Assembly: GCF_003014735.1 (NCBI RefSeq)
Contig: NZ_PYAX01000009.1
Location: 310,001 to 374,000 of the forward strand
Direction of reading: 5' to 3'
Length of the DNA stretch: 64,000 nt
DNA from: Saccharothrix carnea
GTDB taxonomy: Bacteria; Actinomycetota; Actinomycetes; Mycobacteriales; Pseudonocardiaceae
Shown: positions 16,040 through 25,296 of the stretch, one piece after another
Numbering within the stretch: position 1 is the first letter of the stretch
Layout: every line of letters begins with the position of its first letter
Notes under the pieces: generated by a model
The model's input: only the letters and a program-made list of their open reading frames with translations
Database searches by the model: none
What the model was told of the DNA's origin: nothing
Program-made: the position numbers and the translations under genes

Positions 16040-17425
16040 TCAGACCAGGTACTGGTTCAGCTCGCGGGACAGGAACTTCCCGTGCCCGGCCGAGCCGTGG
16101 AAACCGCCGGCGTCCACGACCACCCGGCCGCGGGAGAGCACCGTGTCGACCTTGCCGGTGATCTCCATGCCCTCGTACGCCGAGTAGTCGACGTTCATGT
16201 GGTGCGTGGCCGCGGAGATCACCTGGCGGGCGTTCGGGTCGTACACGACCACGTCGGCGTCCGCGCCGGGCGCGATGACGCCCTTGCGCGGGTGCAGGCC
16301 GAACATCCGCGCGGGCGTGGTCGAGCAGATCTCCACCCACCGCTCCAGCGTGATCTCGCCGGCGACCACGCCCTGGTGCAGCAGGTCCATCCGGTGCTCA
16401 ACGCCCGGCATCCCGTTGGGGATCTTGGAGAAGTCGCCGCGCCCCAGCTCCTTCTGGTCCTTGAAGCAGAACGGGCAGTGGTCGGTCGACACCACCGACA
16501 GGTCGTTGGTGCGCAGGCCGCGCCACAGCTCGGACTGGTGCTCCTTGGGCCGCAGCGGGGGAGAGGCGACGTACTTCGAGCCCTCGAAGTCCGGCTTCGC
16601 CAGGTCCTCCAGCGACAGGTACAGGTACTGCGGGCACGTCTCGGCGAACACGTTCTGCCCGGTGTCGCGCGCCTTCGTCACCGCGTCCAGCGCCTGCGCG
16701 GCGGACAGGTGCACGATGTACAGCGGCGACCCGGTGACCTTGGCCAGCGTGATGGCGCGCGAGGTGGCCTCGCCCTCCAGCTCGGCGGGCCTGGTCAGGC
16801 CGTGCTCCACGGGGTCGGTGCGGCCCTGCGCGAGCGCTTGCGCGACCAGCTGGTCGATCGCGATGCCGTTCTCCGCGTGCATCATGATCGTCGCGCCGGT
16901 CTCGCGGGCCTTCTGCATGGCGCGCAGGATCTCGCCGTCGGTGGCGTAGAAGACGCCGGGGTAGGCCATGAACATCTTGAACGTGTTCACGCCCGCGTCG
17001 ATGCAGGACTCCATCTCCTTCAAGGACGTGTCCGTGACGTCGGAGACGATCATGTGGAACCCGTAGTCGACGGCGCACCGGCCGTCCGCCTTGCCGTGCC
17101 ACTTGTCCAGTGTGGACAGCAGCGAGGTGCCCTTCACCTGGACGGCGAAGTCGATGATCGTGGTGGTGCCGCCCCACGCCGCCGCGATCGTGCCGGTCTC
17201 GAACGTGTCGGCGGAGAACGTGCCGCCGAACGGCATCTCCATGTGGGTGTGCGCGTCGATGCCGCCGGGGATGACGTACTTGCCGGCCGCGTCGATCGTC
17301 CGGTCGGCCTGCACGGGGAAGCCCGGCGCCAGCAGCGCGACGATCTTCTCGCCGTCCACCAGCACGTCGGCCGCGACGGCGCCGGTGGCGTTGACCACCG
17401 TGCCGCCCTTGATCAGGGTGCTCAC
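16040..17425 (-). CDS. hydA: Dihydropyrimidinase/D-hydantoinase
   Basis: The 461-residue amidohydrolase opens 5,6-dihydropyrimidine or hydantoin rings to N-carbamoyl amino acids. Metal and active-site motifs are visible: DAHTHMEMPFGG (HxH near residue 58), the carboxylated-lysine segment NTFKMFMAYPG, MMHAEN, YIVHLSAAQA and STDHCPFCFKDQK with the catalytic Asp. Length and order fit the family. Start GTG 17425 overlaps the stop of the ureidopropionase gene; a longer upstream frame is out of step with homology. Its product is the substrate of the preceding gene's enzyme. Confidence 0.95.
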   Translation of the reverse strand: MSTLIKGGTVVNATGAVAADVLVDGEKIVALLAPGFPVQADRTIDAAGKYVIPGGIDAHTHMEMPFGGTFSADTFETGTIAAAWGGTTTIIDFAVQVKGTSLLSTLDKWHGKADGRCAVDYGFHMIVSDVTDTSLKEMESCIDAGVNTFKMFMAYPGVFYATDGEILRAMQKARETGATIMMHAENGIAIDQLVAQALAQGRTDPVEHGLTRPAELEGEATSRAITLAKVTGSPLYIVHLSAAQALDAVTKARDTGQNVFAETCPQYLYLSLEDLAKPDFEGSKYVASPPLRPKEHQSELWRGLRTNDLSVVSTDHCPFCFKDQKELGRGDFSKIPNGMPGVEHRMDLLHQGVVAGEITLERWVEICSTTPARMFGLHPRKGVIAPGADADVVVYDPNARQVISAATHHMNVDYSAYEGMEITGKVDTVLSRGRVVVDAGGFHGSAGHGKFLSRELNQYLV

Positions 17426-18264
17426 GGCCGCACCAGCCCTTCGTAGGTGTCCGGGCGGCGGTCGCGGTAGAACGCCCACAGGTCGCGCACCTCGGCCAGC
17501 AGGTCCATGTCCAGGTCCCGGACCACGATCTCCTCCTCGGTGTCGGAGGCCGCCTCACCCACCAGCTGGCCGCGGGGGTCGGCGAAGTACGACTGGCCGT
17601 AGAACTCGTTGTCGCCCAGCGGTTCCACGCCCACCCGGTTGATCGTGCCGACGTAGTACTCGTTCGCCACGGCCGCCGCGGTCTGCTCCAGCCGCCACAG
17701 GTACTCCGACAGGCCCCGGCTCGTCGCGGACGGGTTGAACACGATCTGCGCGCCGTTCAACCCCAAGGCGCGCCAGCCCTCGGGGAAGTGCCGCTCGTAG
17801 CAGATGTACACGCCGACCTTGCCCACGGCGGTGTCGAACACCGGGTAGCCGAGGTTGCCGGGCTTGAAGTAGAACTTCTCCCAGAACCCCTTCACCTGCG
17901 GGATGTGGTTCTTGCGGTGCTTGCCGAGGTAGGTGCCGTCCGCGTCGATCACGGCGGCGGTGTTGTAGTAGACCCCCGGCTGCTCCTCCTCGTACATCGG
18001 CACGACGAGCACCACGCCCAGCTGCCCGGCCAGCTCGCACATCAGCTCGGTGGTCGGGCCGTCCGGGATGCCCTCGGTGTAGGAGTAGTAGTCCGCGTCC
18101 TGCACCTGGCAGAAGTACGGCCCGTAGAACAGCTCCTGCAGGCACACCACCTGCGCGCCCTGCGACGCGGCGGAGCGCACCGCCTCGACCGCGTTCGCGA
18201 TCATCGACTCCTTGTCGCCGGTCCACTTCTGCTGGACCAGACCCGCTCGGATGATGTTGCTCAC
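17422..18264 (-). CDS. Beta-ureidopropionase / N-carbamoyl-amino-acid amidohydrolase (nitrilase superfamily)
   Basis: The 280-residue protein has the Glu-Lys-Cys triad of carbon-nitrogen hydrolases: CLQELFYGPYF (Glu near 44), KHRKNHIPQV (Lys near 118) and YICYERHFPEGWR (Cys near 152). The sequence GPYF and WEKFYFKPGN are typical of beta-ureidopropionases, which release CO2 and ammonia from N-carbamoyl-beta-alanine. It overlaps both neighbours (permease and dihydropyrimidinase) by 4 nt, so these three are translated as a unit. Confidence 0.93.
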   Translation of the reverse strand: MSNIIRAGLVQQKWTGDKESMIANAVEAVRSAASQGAQVVCLQELFYGPYFCQVQDADYYSYTEGIPDGPTTELMCELAGQLGVVLVVPMYEEEQPGVYYNTAAVIDADGTYLGKHRKNHIPQVKGFWEKFYFKPGNLGYPVFDTAVGKVGVYICYERHFPEGWRALGLNGAQIVFNPSATSRGLSEYLWRLEQTAAAVANEYYVGTINRVGVEPLGDNEFYGQSYFADPRGQLVGEAASDTEEEIVVRDLDMDLLAEVRDLWAFYRDRRPDTYEGLVRP

Positions 18265-19763
18265 GCGTTCTCCCTCCGTGGCGCCAGCACCAGGTAGACG
18301 AGCATGCCGCCGACCAGGCCGACGACCCAGTTGTAGTCGTAGAGCGGTTTGAGGAACGGGATCAGGCCGTCAGCCGGGAACGGCCCGTTGTAGGCGCCGC
18401 CGACCGCCAGCACCGAGCCCACCAGCGTGGCGACGACCGCCCGCCAGTTCCAGCCCGCCTTGAACCAGTACGCGCCCCGCCCGGCCAGGTACAGGTCGGG
18501 CAGCTCCAGCCGGGTCTTGGCCAGGATCCAGTAGCCGGCGACGAACACGCCCGCCACGGACGCCAGCAGCCCGCCGTAGAAGCCGAGCCAGGCGAAGATG
18601 TAGATGCCGGGGTCGGAGATCAGCCGCCACGGCTGGATCACGATGCCGATCACGCCGGTGATCAGCCCACCCACCGCGAACGTGATCTTCTTCGGGAACG
18701 CGTTGGAGAAGTCGTAGGACGGGCTCACCACGTTGGCCGCGAGGTTCGCCGACACCGTCGCCAGCACCAGCGCCACCAACGCCACCAGCACCACCGCGGT
18801 GCTGTCGAACCGGCTCGCCAGCTCCGCCGGGTCCCAGATCGCCTCGTCGTACAGCGCCATCGCGCCGGACGTGGTCAGGATCGCCACGATCGCGATGAAC
18901 GACATCGTGGTCGGCAGGCCGAGCACCTGTCCGATCGCCTGCTTGCGCTGGCTGCCGCCGAACCGGGTGAAGTCGGGCATGTTCAGCGACAGCGTCGACC
19001 AGAACGCGATCATGCCCATCAGCGACGGGAAGAACACCTTCCAGAAGTCCGCGCCCCAACCGAGCTTGGACGGCTCGGACAGGATCGGCCCGAACCCGCC
19101 CGCCTTCACCGCCACGTACGCCAGCAGGACCAGGAAGCCCACGCTGACCAGCGGCGCCGTCCAGTTCTCGAACCGGCGGATCGCCTCCATGCCCCGCCAG
19201 ATGATCAGCATCTGCACGACCCAGAACGCCAGGAAGCACAGCCACAGCGTCCACACCTGCCCCAGCACGACGGGCGCGTCCACCCACCCGTCGCCCGCCA
19301 ACCGCCCCACGATCACGTGCAGCGCCTTGCCGCCCACCCACGTCTGGATGCCGAACCACGCGCACGCGATGAACGCCCGCAGCAACGCCACCAGGTTCGC
19401 GCCCCGGATGCCGTAGAACGCACGGGCGAACACCGGGAACGGGATGCCGTACTTCGTGCCCGCGTGGCTGTTGAGCAGCATCGGGACCAGCACGATCAGG
19501 TTGCCCAGGGTGATGGTCAGGAACGCCTGCACCCAGTCCATCCCCAGCGCCACCAGCGACGCGGCCAGCGTGTAGCTGGGGATGTTGTGCGCCATGCCCA
19601 TCCACAGCGCGAAGAAGTTGTACGTGGACCAGGTGCGCCGCTCCAACGGCACCGGCGCCAGGTCGGAGTTGTAGTGCGGACTGCCCGCGATCGCGGAATG
19701 ATCACGCAGCTCGACGCGGCCGTCGGGATCGGCTGTGACCTGGGTTGCGGAGTCAAGGGCCAT
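18261..19763 (-). CDS. NCS1-family nucleobase (uracil/allantoin/hydantoin) permease
   Basis: The 500-residue protein has about twelve membrane helices and NCS1 signatures: WSTYNFFALWMGMAHNIPSY (TM1), NSHAGTKYGIPFPVFARAFY (TM3 region) and GIQTWVGGKAL. It should import the pyrimidine or hydantoin degraded by the enzymes encoded behind it. ATG 19763 is preceded by AGGGAAG at about 8 nt. It is the first gene of the minus-strand operon and faces a divergent LysR regulator across a 232-nt control region. Confidence 0.92.
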   Translation of the reverse strand: MALDSATQVTADPDGRVELRDHSAIAGSPHYNSDLAPVPLERRTWSTYNFFALWMGMAHNIPSYTLAASLVALGMDWVQAFLTITLGNLIVLVPMLLNSHAGTKYGIPFPVFARAFYGIRGANLVALLRAFIACAWFGIQTWVGGKALHVIVGRLAGDGWVDAPVVLGQVWTLWLCFLAFWVVQMLIIWRGMEAIRRFENWTAPLVSVGFLVLLAYVAVKAGGFGPILSEPSKLGWGADFWKVFFPSLMGMIAFWSTLSLNMPDFTRFGGSQRKQAIGQVLGLPTTMSFIAIVAILTTSGAMALYDEAIWDPAELASRFDSTAVVLVALVALVLATVSANLAANVVSPSYDFSNAFPKKITFAVGGLITGVIGIVIQPWRLISDPGIYIFAWLGFYGGLLASVAGVFVAGYWILAKTRLELPDLYLAGRGAYWFKAGWNWRAVVATLVGSVLAVGGAYNGPFPADGLIPFLKPLYDYNWVVGLVGGMLVYLVLAPRRENA

Positions 19764-19995
19764 CGGTCACTTCCCTGTTACGCTCGTGAAACACCCTTCG
19801 TGCGGGCGGTTCGGCGCGAATTCCATCCCGGCATCCTCCGGTCGGCCCGCGCGCCCCGGCAGTGGCAAAGTGTCCACGCTTGCCATGATCAGGGCACACT
19901 CTGTCCATTGCCACTCCGGCCGCTGGTCCGGCCCCGTGCGGCGGGCTCCGGTCGGCCCTCGACTGGCGGGTGAACGGTGACCTAACGTCCGTTGG
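19764..19995. promoter_or_regulatory. Divergent control region between permease operon and LysR gene
   Basis: An inverted repeat AGTGGCAA (19861-19868) / TTGCCACT (19908-19915) with an extra TTGCC at 19880-19884 between the arms is the main symmetrical feature and a plausible LysR-type site. On the LysR side, TCGACT (19959-19964) and TAACGT (19983-19988) are 18 bp apart and ATG 19996 follows 7 nt later, indicating a leaderless LysR transcript. No gene is seen here. Confidence 0.5.
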
Positions 19996-20970
19996 ATGAA
20001 GCTCGAACTGCGGCACCTGCGGGTCGTCTGCGCGATCGCGGAGGCGGGCAGCCTGTCGAAGGCGTCCTCCCTCTTAGGCCTGGCGCAACCCGCGCTCACG
20101 GCCCAGCTGCACCGGATCGAGGCACTGCTCGGCGGCAAGCTGTTCGAGCGCGACCACAAGGGCGCCCGGCCGACCGCGCTCGGCGAGCTGGTGCTCGAAC
20201 GGGCCCGCGTGCTGCTGCCCGCGTTCTCCCGGCTCCAGGAGGACGCCCTGCGCCTGGTGGACGACACCGTGCCCGCCGACCGGTACCGGGTGGGCGCGGT
20301 GAACGGCCCGATGCTCGGCGGCCTGGTGCACCGGCTGACCGAGGCGCACCCCGGCGCGCACGTCTCCACGCAGGTTGCGTGGTCGGGCCAGGAGCTGTCG
20401 GCCATGGTCGCCGCGGGCCGGTTGGACTACGTGCTGGTCGGCGTGTGCGGTGACGCGCCACCGCCCTCGGAGCACGGGCTGACGTGGCACGTGATCGCGG
20501 TCGAGCCGGTGTTCGTGCTGATGCCCGAGGACCACCCGTTCACACTGCTGGAGGAGGTGGAGCTGGCCGCGTTGAGGGACACGCAGTGGGCGGTCGTGCC
20601 GGGCGACGGGTGCTTCGGCGACTGCTTCGTGGCCGCGTGCAGCCGGGCGGGCTTCACCCCGCGCACGATGTACGAGGTCGACATCAACAGCTGCATCGAC
20701 CTGGCCTCGTCCGGTGACGCCGTCGCGCTGTGCCAGCCGACGTTCCGCCGCACCCCGGGCCTGGTCGCGATGCCGCTGGCGGGCGCGCCGCTGCGGTGGC
20801 GGCACCTGATCGGCTGGGATCCGGAAGGTCCCGCCGCCGCGTTCGGGCCGCAGGTGCTCAGGTACGCCGCCGAGGCCTACCGGGAGACCGCCGAGCGCAG
20901 CCCGCGCTACTCCGGTTGGCTGCCGGGGCACCCCGAGTACGGCGTGGTGCCGCACCGGGCACTGGTCTGA
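19996..20970 (+). CDS. LysR-family transcriptional regulator of the pyrimidine locus
   Basis: The 324-residue protein has the LysR winged helix at residues 1-60 (LRHLRVVCAIAEAGSLSKAS, LAQPALTAQLHRIEALLG, LFERDHKGARPT) and a periplasmic-binding-like effector domain. A C-terminal extension (YRETAERSPRYSGWLPGHPE) is unusual for the family but common in actinobacterial members. It is divergent from the permease operon, which is the classical arrangement for a LysR activator of that operon. The inducer, perhaps a pyrimidine or ring-opened intermediate, is inferred. Confidence 0.92.
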   Translation: MKLELRHLRVVCAIAEAGSLSKASSLLGLAQPALTAQLHRIEALLGGKLFERDHKGARPTALGELVLERARVLLPAFSRLQEDALRLVDDTVPADRYRVGAVNGPMLGGLVHRLTEAHPGAHVSTQVAWSGQELSAMVAAGRLDYVLVGVCGDAPPPSEHGLTWHVIAVEPVFVLMPEDHPFTLLEEVELAALRDTQWAVVPGDGCFGDCFVAACSRAGFTPRTMYEVDINSCIDLASSGDAVALCQPTFRRTPGLVAMPLAGAPLRWRHLIGWDPEGPAAAFGPQVLRYAAEAYRETAERSPRYSGWLPGHPEYGVVPHRALV

Positions 20971-21134
20971 CCACGCACCTCCCGCCGCGGTGGCCGCCGA
21001 ACCTGTGACCGGGAGTTTCGCGTCGCGGCCGGTCGGCCATCACTGCGTCTTATGACCTAAGTGGTATTACCGCGACCGGCCGTGCGGACCTAGTTTCACG
21101 GGGAATCCCTGCCCTCCCTCGAGGAGAATTCCCC

Positions 21135-22577
21135 ATGTCAGCACTGTTGAGACCGATCGCGCTCGCCGCGGCGCTGGTCGCGACGGGCCTCCTGAGCCCG
21201 ACCGCGGCGCAGGCCGCGCCCGCCACCCCCGCCGGCCAGGAAGCCGAGATCCTGTCCGCGATCCAGCGCGACCTCGGGCTGGACGCCGACCAGGCACGTG
21301 CCCGGCTGGCCGCCGACGAGCGCTCCGCCGACACCGCGCGCGGCCTGCGCAAGCGGCTGGACGGCCGGTTCGGCGGCGCGTGGATCGACTCCTCCGGCAC
21401 GCTCACCGTCGGCGTGACCCGTGCGTCCGATGTGGACCAGGGCGGCGTGCGCACGAAGCTCGTCCAGCGCAGCGAGAGCGACCTGGACGCGGTGAAGTCC
21501 GCCCTGGACGCGAACGTGGCCAAGGCGCCCCGGTCCGTGCCCGGTTGGTACGTCGACGTGCCGACCAACACCGTCGTGGTCAAGTCCCAGCCCGGCAAGC
21601 TCGCCGCCGCACGCGCGTTCGTCGCGTCGTCCGGCGTCTCCGCCGCGGCCGTCCGGTACCTCACCACCACCGAGGCGCCCCGCCCGCTGATCGACGTGAT
21701 CGGCGGCAACGCCTACAACATCGGCAGCGGCTCGCGCTGCTCGGTCGGCTTCTCCGTCACCGGTGGGTTCGTCACCGCCGGGCACTGCGGTTCGACCGGC
21801 GCGTCGACGTCCAACCCGAGCGGCACGTTCCGCGGGTCGAGCTTCCCCGGCAACGACTACGCGTGGGTGCAGGTGGCGGCGGGCAACACCCCGCGCGGCC
21901 TGGTCAACAACTACTCCGGCGGCACGGTGTCGGTCGCGGGCTCGCAGGACGCGCCGGTCGGCTCGACCGTCTGCCGCTCCGGGTCCACCACCGGCTGGCA
22001 CTGCGGCACCATCCAGGCGCGCAACTCCTCGGTCAGCTACCCGCAGGGCACGGTGACCGGCCTGATCCAGACCACGGTGTGCGCCGAGCCGGGCGACTCG
22101 GGCGGCTCCCTGCTGGCCGGCACCCAGGCGCAGGGCGTGACCTCCGGCGGTTCGGGCAACTGCCGCACCGGCGGCACCACGTACTTCCAGCCGGTCAACG
22201 AGATCCTGCAGGTCTACGGCCTGACCCTGCTCACCGGCGGTGGCGGCAACCCGAACCCGCCGACCGGCTGCGACAACTCGGAGACCCGGTACAACGGCAC
22301 CCTGGCCGCGGGCGGTCAGGCGTACCAGCCCAACAACAGCTACTACCAGTCCACGGTGTCGGGCGCGCACGTCGGCTGCCTGGTCGGGCCGAGCGGCGCC
22401 GACTTCGACCTCTACCTGGAGAAGTGGAACGGCAGCGGGTGGGCCGTGGTGGCCAAGGGCGACAGCCCGGCCGCGAGCGAGGCGGTCAACTACAACGGCA
22501 CGGCCGGCTACTACCGCTACCGCGTGCACGCGTACAGCGGTTCCGGCAGCTACACGCTGGGGGTCACGAACCCCTAG
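21135..22577 (+). CDS. Secreted S1 (streptogrisin/alpha-lytic type) protease with C-terminal PPC-like domain
   Basis: The 480-residue preproenzyme has a signal peptide (residues 1-28, ending AQA-A), an alpha-lytic-type propeptide (about 36-180) and a chymotrypsin-fold domain. The catalytic triad is His217 (TAGHCG), Asp241 (GNDYAW) and Ser322 (GDSGGS). A Gly/Pro linker (TGGGGNPNPPTG) leads to a beta-sandwich of the bacterial pre-peptidase C-terminal type. The ATG is preceded by GAGGAGAA. A TAGTTT hexamer at 21091-21096 is a possible -10. The gene lies inside the split pyrimidine locus but has no evident link with it. Confidence 0.93.
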   Translation: MSALLRPIALAAALVATGLLSPTAAQAAPATPAGQEAEILSAIQRDLGLDADQARARLAADERSADTARGLRKRLDGRFGGAWIDSSGTLTVGVTRASDVDQGGVRTKLVQRSESDLDAVKSALDANVAKAPRSVPGWYVDVPTNTVVVKSQPGKLAAARAFVASSGVSAAAVRYLTTTEAPRPLIDVIGGNAYNIGSGSRCSVGFSVTGGFVTAGHCGSTGASTSNPSGTFRGSSFPGNDYAWVQVAAGNTPRGLVNNYSGGTVSVAGSQDAPVGSTVCRSGSTTGWHCGTIQARNSSVSYPQGTVTGLIQTTVCAEPGDSGGSLLAGTQAQGVTSGGSGNCRTGGTTYFQPVNEILQVYGLTLLTGGGGNPNPPTGCDNSETRYNGTLAAGGQAYQPNNSYYQSTVSGAHVGCLVGPSGADFDLYLEKWNGSGWAVVAKGDSPAASEAVNYNGTAGYYRYRVHAYSGSGSYTLGVTNP

Positions 22578-22670
22578 CCGCACGGGGGAAACCGCAGCGG
22601 GTCCGTGTCGCCCCTTACGTCTCCCCGACACGGGCCCGCGGCGGTTCCGGATCCGCCAAGGGGGCGGGCG

Positions 22671-22710
22671 GCCCCGCGGTTCCGGTACCCCGATACCGGA
22701 ACCGCGGGGC
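22671..22710. terminator. Perfect 17-bp hairpin behind the S1 protease gene
   Basis: GCCCCGCGGTTCCGGTA (22671-22687) pairs completely with 22694-22710 across a 6-nt loop (CCCCGA). No U-tract follows, which is usual for actinobacterial terminators. It lies 94 nt after the protease stop and about 150 nt before the next gene. The remaining 22711-22866 stretch shows only related GATCGAG motifs (22747 and 22784 regions). Confidence 0.65.
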
Positions 22711-22866
22711 TCTTGGCTGCGCGCGGGTAACCCGTTCGGTGTGGCTCGATCGAGTGGTGCGGGGACACGGAGCGTCAGTCACCTGATCGAGCGGTCAAGG
22801 GACGGGGTGATCGTGGCCGATGCGGAGTAGGTCAACTTGCAGGTCCCCAACCAGGTTAGGAAAACC

Positions 22867-23310
22867 GTGTCCGGATACCGCACGCGCGGACTCCTGCGTG
22901 CCGCCGCCCTGCTCGCCGTTGGTACTTCTCCGCTGTTCGCGTCCGCCGCGTCCGCCGCCGAAGGCCCCACCGAGATCGTGGACGGCAAGATCGGCAACGC
23001 GCCCGAGGTCGGCACCGATGCCACCAAGCCCGTCACCGAACTGCTCAGCGGCCAGGCCGTGAAGCTGCCCGCACCGCTGCCCGGTGGCGCGTCGGAGGTC
23101 AAGGCACCGCAGGTGGCCGCACCCGCCGCGCTCAAGGCGCCCGCCGCACCCCAGCTGCCGGTGGCGGGCGACGTGCTCGCACCGCAGGCCCGCACCCTGC
23201 CCGGCCTCCCGGCCGTCCCGGAGCTCCCGGTGGCGCCGCTGGTCTCGATGGGCCAGGCGCCCAACCTGGGCGGCGAACTGGGCAAGCTCCCCCTGCCGCC
23301 GCTGGGTTAG
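22867..23310 (+). CDS. Small exported Pro/Ala-rich protein
   Basis: The 147-residue product (MSGYRTRGLLRAAALLAVG) has a signal peptide with positively charged start, hydrophobic core and a probable cut after FASAASA near residue 28. The mature part is rich in Pro, Ala, Leu and Val with repeated KAPQVAAPAALKAP-like and LPGLPAVPELPVAPL segments and no cysteines. GTG 22867 has AGGAAAA upstream; a TTG at 22837 would extend the frame but lacks a ribosome-binding site. I recognise no family. It resembles small secreted actinomycete proteins of unknown function. Confidence 0.65.
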   Translation: MSGYRTRGLLRAAALLAVGTSPLFASAASAAEGPTEIVDGKIGNAPEVGTDATKPVTELLSGQAVKLPAPLPGGASEVKAPQVAAPAALKAPAAPQLPVAGDVLAPQARTLPGLPAVPELPVAPLVSMGQAPNLGGELGKLPLPPLG

Positions 23311-23351
23311 TTCTCGGAGCCGGGCTCGCCTGGCTTCGGGTTCACGCCGCC

Positions 23352-23551
23352 GGCTGAGCCACAGAGGTGAACGAGACAGGCGTAGGTCTCGCGCCGCCGC
23401 TGGGCCAGGTCGCACGGCTGGGCGCAGGCTCGCGCCGCCGCTTGGCTGTGGAAACGGGCAAGCTCGGCGTCGAATCGTGTCGCCGCAGGCTGAGCCGCAG
23501 GGGTGGGTGAGTCGGGCGTAGGGCTCGCGCCGCCGCTGGGTCAAGTCGCGG
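23352..23551. repeat. Imperfect direct repeat of about 64 bp
   Basis: A segment beginning GGCTGAGCC at 23352 and running to about 23415 recurs from 23488 to 23551. Both copies contain GGCGTAGG.CTCGCGCCGCCG and GCTGGG.CA.GTCGC. A partial third copy (GGCTCGCGCCGCCGCTTGG) lies between them near 23430. The second copy runs into the 3' end of the PucR gene. The stretch between the secreted-protein stop and PucR holds nothing else recognisable. Confidence 0.6.
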
Positions 23552-25190
23552 AGGTGGGCGGGCGGGGCAGCTGAGGGTCCCGCTCGCCCATCTCCTGCAC
23601 CAACAGCGCCACGTACAGCGAGAGCACCGACTCCGGGTCCTCCAGCGACACCCCGAGCACCTGCTCGATCCGGCTCAACTGCTGGTAGTACGCGGTCCGG
23701 GAGAGGTGGGCGGCGGCGGCCGCCGCCGACTTGTTGCCGCCCTGCTCGCAGAAGCACCGCAGCAACTCCACCAGCCGGGTCCCCTGGTTGGCGTCCCGCG
23801 CAAGCAACGGCCCCAGCTCGCGGTCCGCGAACGCGACCACCCGCTCGTCCTCGCGCAGCAGGTGCAGCAGCCCGCGCAGCCGCACGTCGTCCAACCGGTG
23901 GTAGAGCCGGTTCCCGGACGACCGCAGCGCCGCCCCGGCCACGTGCGCCGCCTCGCCCAACGACCGCCGCACGTCCGGCACCGCGGTCACGGTCGTGCCG
24001 ACTGCCACCACCACGGGCAGCGCGTGCTGCGTCGCCGCCGCCCGCCGGTGCACCTCCCGCGCCAACCGCCGCAGCACGCCGTCCAACCCCGCCTGCGCCG
24101 GCAGCGACAGCAACGCACGCACGCTCGTGTCGTCCACCACGCCGACCAGCGCGGGCACGGTCACCCGCCGGGCGGCCAGCGCGGTCGCCTCGGCCAGGTC
24201 GCGCAGCACCTCCTGCGACGCCAACGCCTGCGCGGGCACGCTCGCCGTGCCCGGCCGGATCGCCACCCCGACGAGCTGCCGCCGCTCCAACGGCACGCCG
24301 AGCGCCGCCGCCCGCGTCGGCAGGTCGTGCGGCGGCTGCCCGAGCAGCTGGGTGAGCAGCGTCCGGTGCGTCTGCCGCTCCAACGACTCCCGGTCCCGCG
24401 CCACCAACCGGTGCACGGCCAACGCCGACGCGGCACGCTCGGCGACCACGACGTGCCGGTGCGGCGGCGGTTCCGGCGAGAGCAGCACCAGCCGCCCCCA
24501 GTCCGCGCCACGCGCGCCGACCACCGTCACCAGCCACCCGGCCTGCTCGTGGTACGCGGTCCGCTCCGACACGGCCACCGCCCGTGACCGCTGGCCCCAG
24601 TCGGCCAGCACCGAGGTCGGGTCCTGACCGGCCGCGTCGTAGGCCAGCACCTCGTGCCCCAACGTCTCCAGCACCACCGGCAGCCCGGCGGTCCGGGCCA
24701 CCTCGCGCAGCACCTCGGCGGGCTCGGCACCGGCGACGGTCAACGCGGTGAACGCCTCGTGCACCTGCTCGGCCGCCCGCAGCTCGGCCAGCTGCGCGTC
24801 CACGATCAGCGACACCACGGCCTCGGTCACCGACACGAACCGGGTCTCCTTCGCCAACGTCACCAGCGGCAGCTCGTGCTGCTCGGCGGCGGCCACCAGC
24901 GCGCCCGGCACCTCGTCGCTCCACCGCCGCACAAGCTCCACGACCAGCCCGGACGCACCGACCGACGCGAGATCGGCGACGTAGCGGCGCAGCCCGTCCG
25001 GGTCGTCGGGCAACGCGATGCCGGTGGTCAGCACCAGCTCGCCGCCGCGCAGCAGGTGGGCGATGTCGGCCACCTCGGCGACGTGCACCCACCGCACCCG
25101 GCGGCCCATCCCGGCGGCGCCCGCGACCACGGCGGGCTCGCCGCGCCGGACCACGGGCAGGGCGAGCGCTTCGGCGACGGTCGGGTACAT
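23541..25190 (-). CDS. PucR-family transcriptional regulator
   Basis: The 549-residue protein begins MYPTVAEALALPVVRRGEPA with the PucR N-terminal domain (RRVRWVHVAEVADIAHLLRG, GELVLTTG), has a central GGDEF-like helical middle, and ends in the PucR helix-turn-helix (CEQGGNKSAAAAAAHLSRTA, then YYQQLSRIEQVLG). PucR proteins control purine, pyrimidine or hydantoin catabolism. ATG 25190 is chosen because TACGTT (25197-25202, minus strand) lies 6 nt upstream, pointing to a leaderless mRNA. It is divergent from the aminotransferase/dehydrogenase pair that it probably controls. Confidence 0.92.
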   Translation of the reverse strand: MYPTVAEALALPVVRRGEPAVVAGAAGMGRRVRWVHVAEVADIAHLLRGGELVLTTGIALPDDPDGLRRYVADLASVGASGLVVELVRRWSDEVPGALVAAAEQHELPLVTLAKETRFVSVTEAVVSLIVDAQLAELRAAEQVHEAFTALTVAGAEPAEVLREVARTAGLPVVLETLGHEVLAYDAAGQDPTSVLADWGQRSRAVAVSERTAYHEQAGWLVTVVGARGADWGRLVLLSPEPPPHRHVVVAERAASALAVHRLVARDRESLERQTHRTLLTQLLGQPPHDLPTRAAALGVPLERRQLVGVAIRPGTASVPAQALASQEVLRDLAEATALAARRVTVPALVGVVDDTSVRALLSLPAQAGLDGVLRRLAREVHRRAAATQHALPVVVAVGTTVTAVPDVRRSLGEAAHVAGAALRSSGNRLYHRLDDVRLRGLLHLLREDERVVAFADRELGPLLARDANQGTRLVELLRCFCEQGGNKSAAAAAAHLSRTAYYQQLSRIEQVLGVSLEDPESVLSLYVALLVQEMGERDPQLPRPPTSAT

Positions 25191-25235
25191 GGACACAACG
25201 TAATGCGCCCGCGCCGAAAGGGGTACAGGTTGTCC
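25191..25235. promoter_or_regulatory. Inverted repeat between PucR and aminotransferase genes
   Basis: GGACACAACGTA (25191-25202) faces TACAGGTTGTCC (25224-25235), an imperfect inverted repeat with one arm overlapping the pucR -10 hexamer. Symmetry and position suggest a binding site for the PucR protein controlling both divergent units. The rest of the gap up to 25296 contains only the GGAGGA ribosome-binding site of the aminotransferase gene. Confidence 0.45.
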
Positions 25236-25296
25236 ATGGCGGCCCCCGGCACCGCCGACCACACTCCTCGGAAGGGACCAACGACCGGAGGACGCG

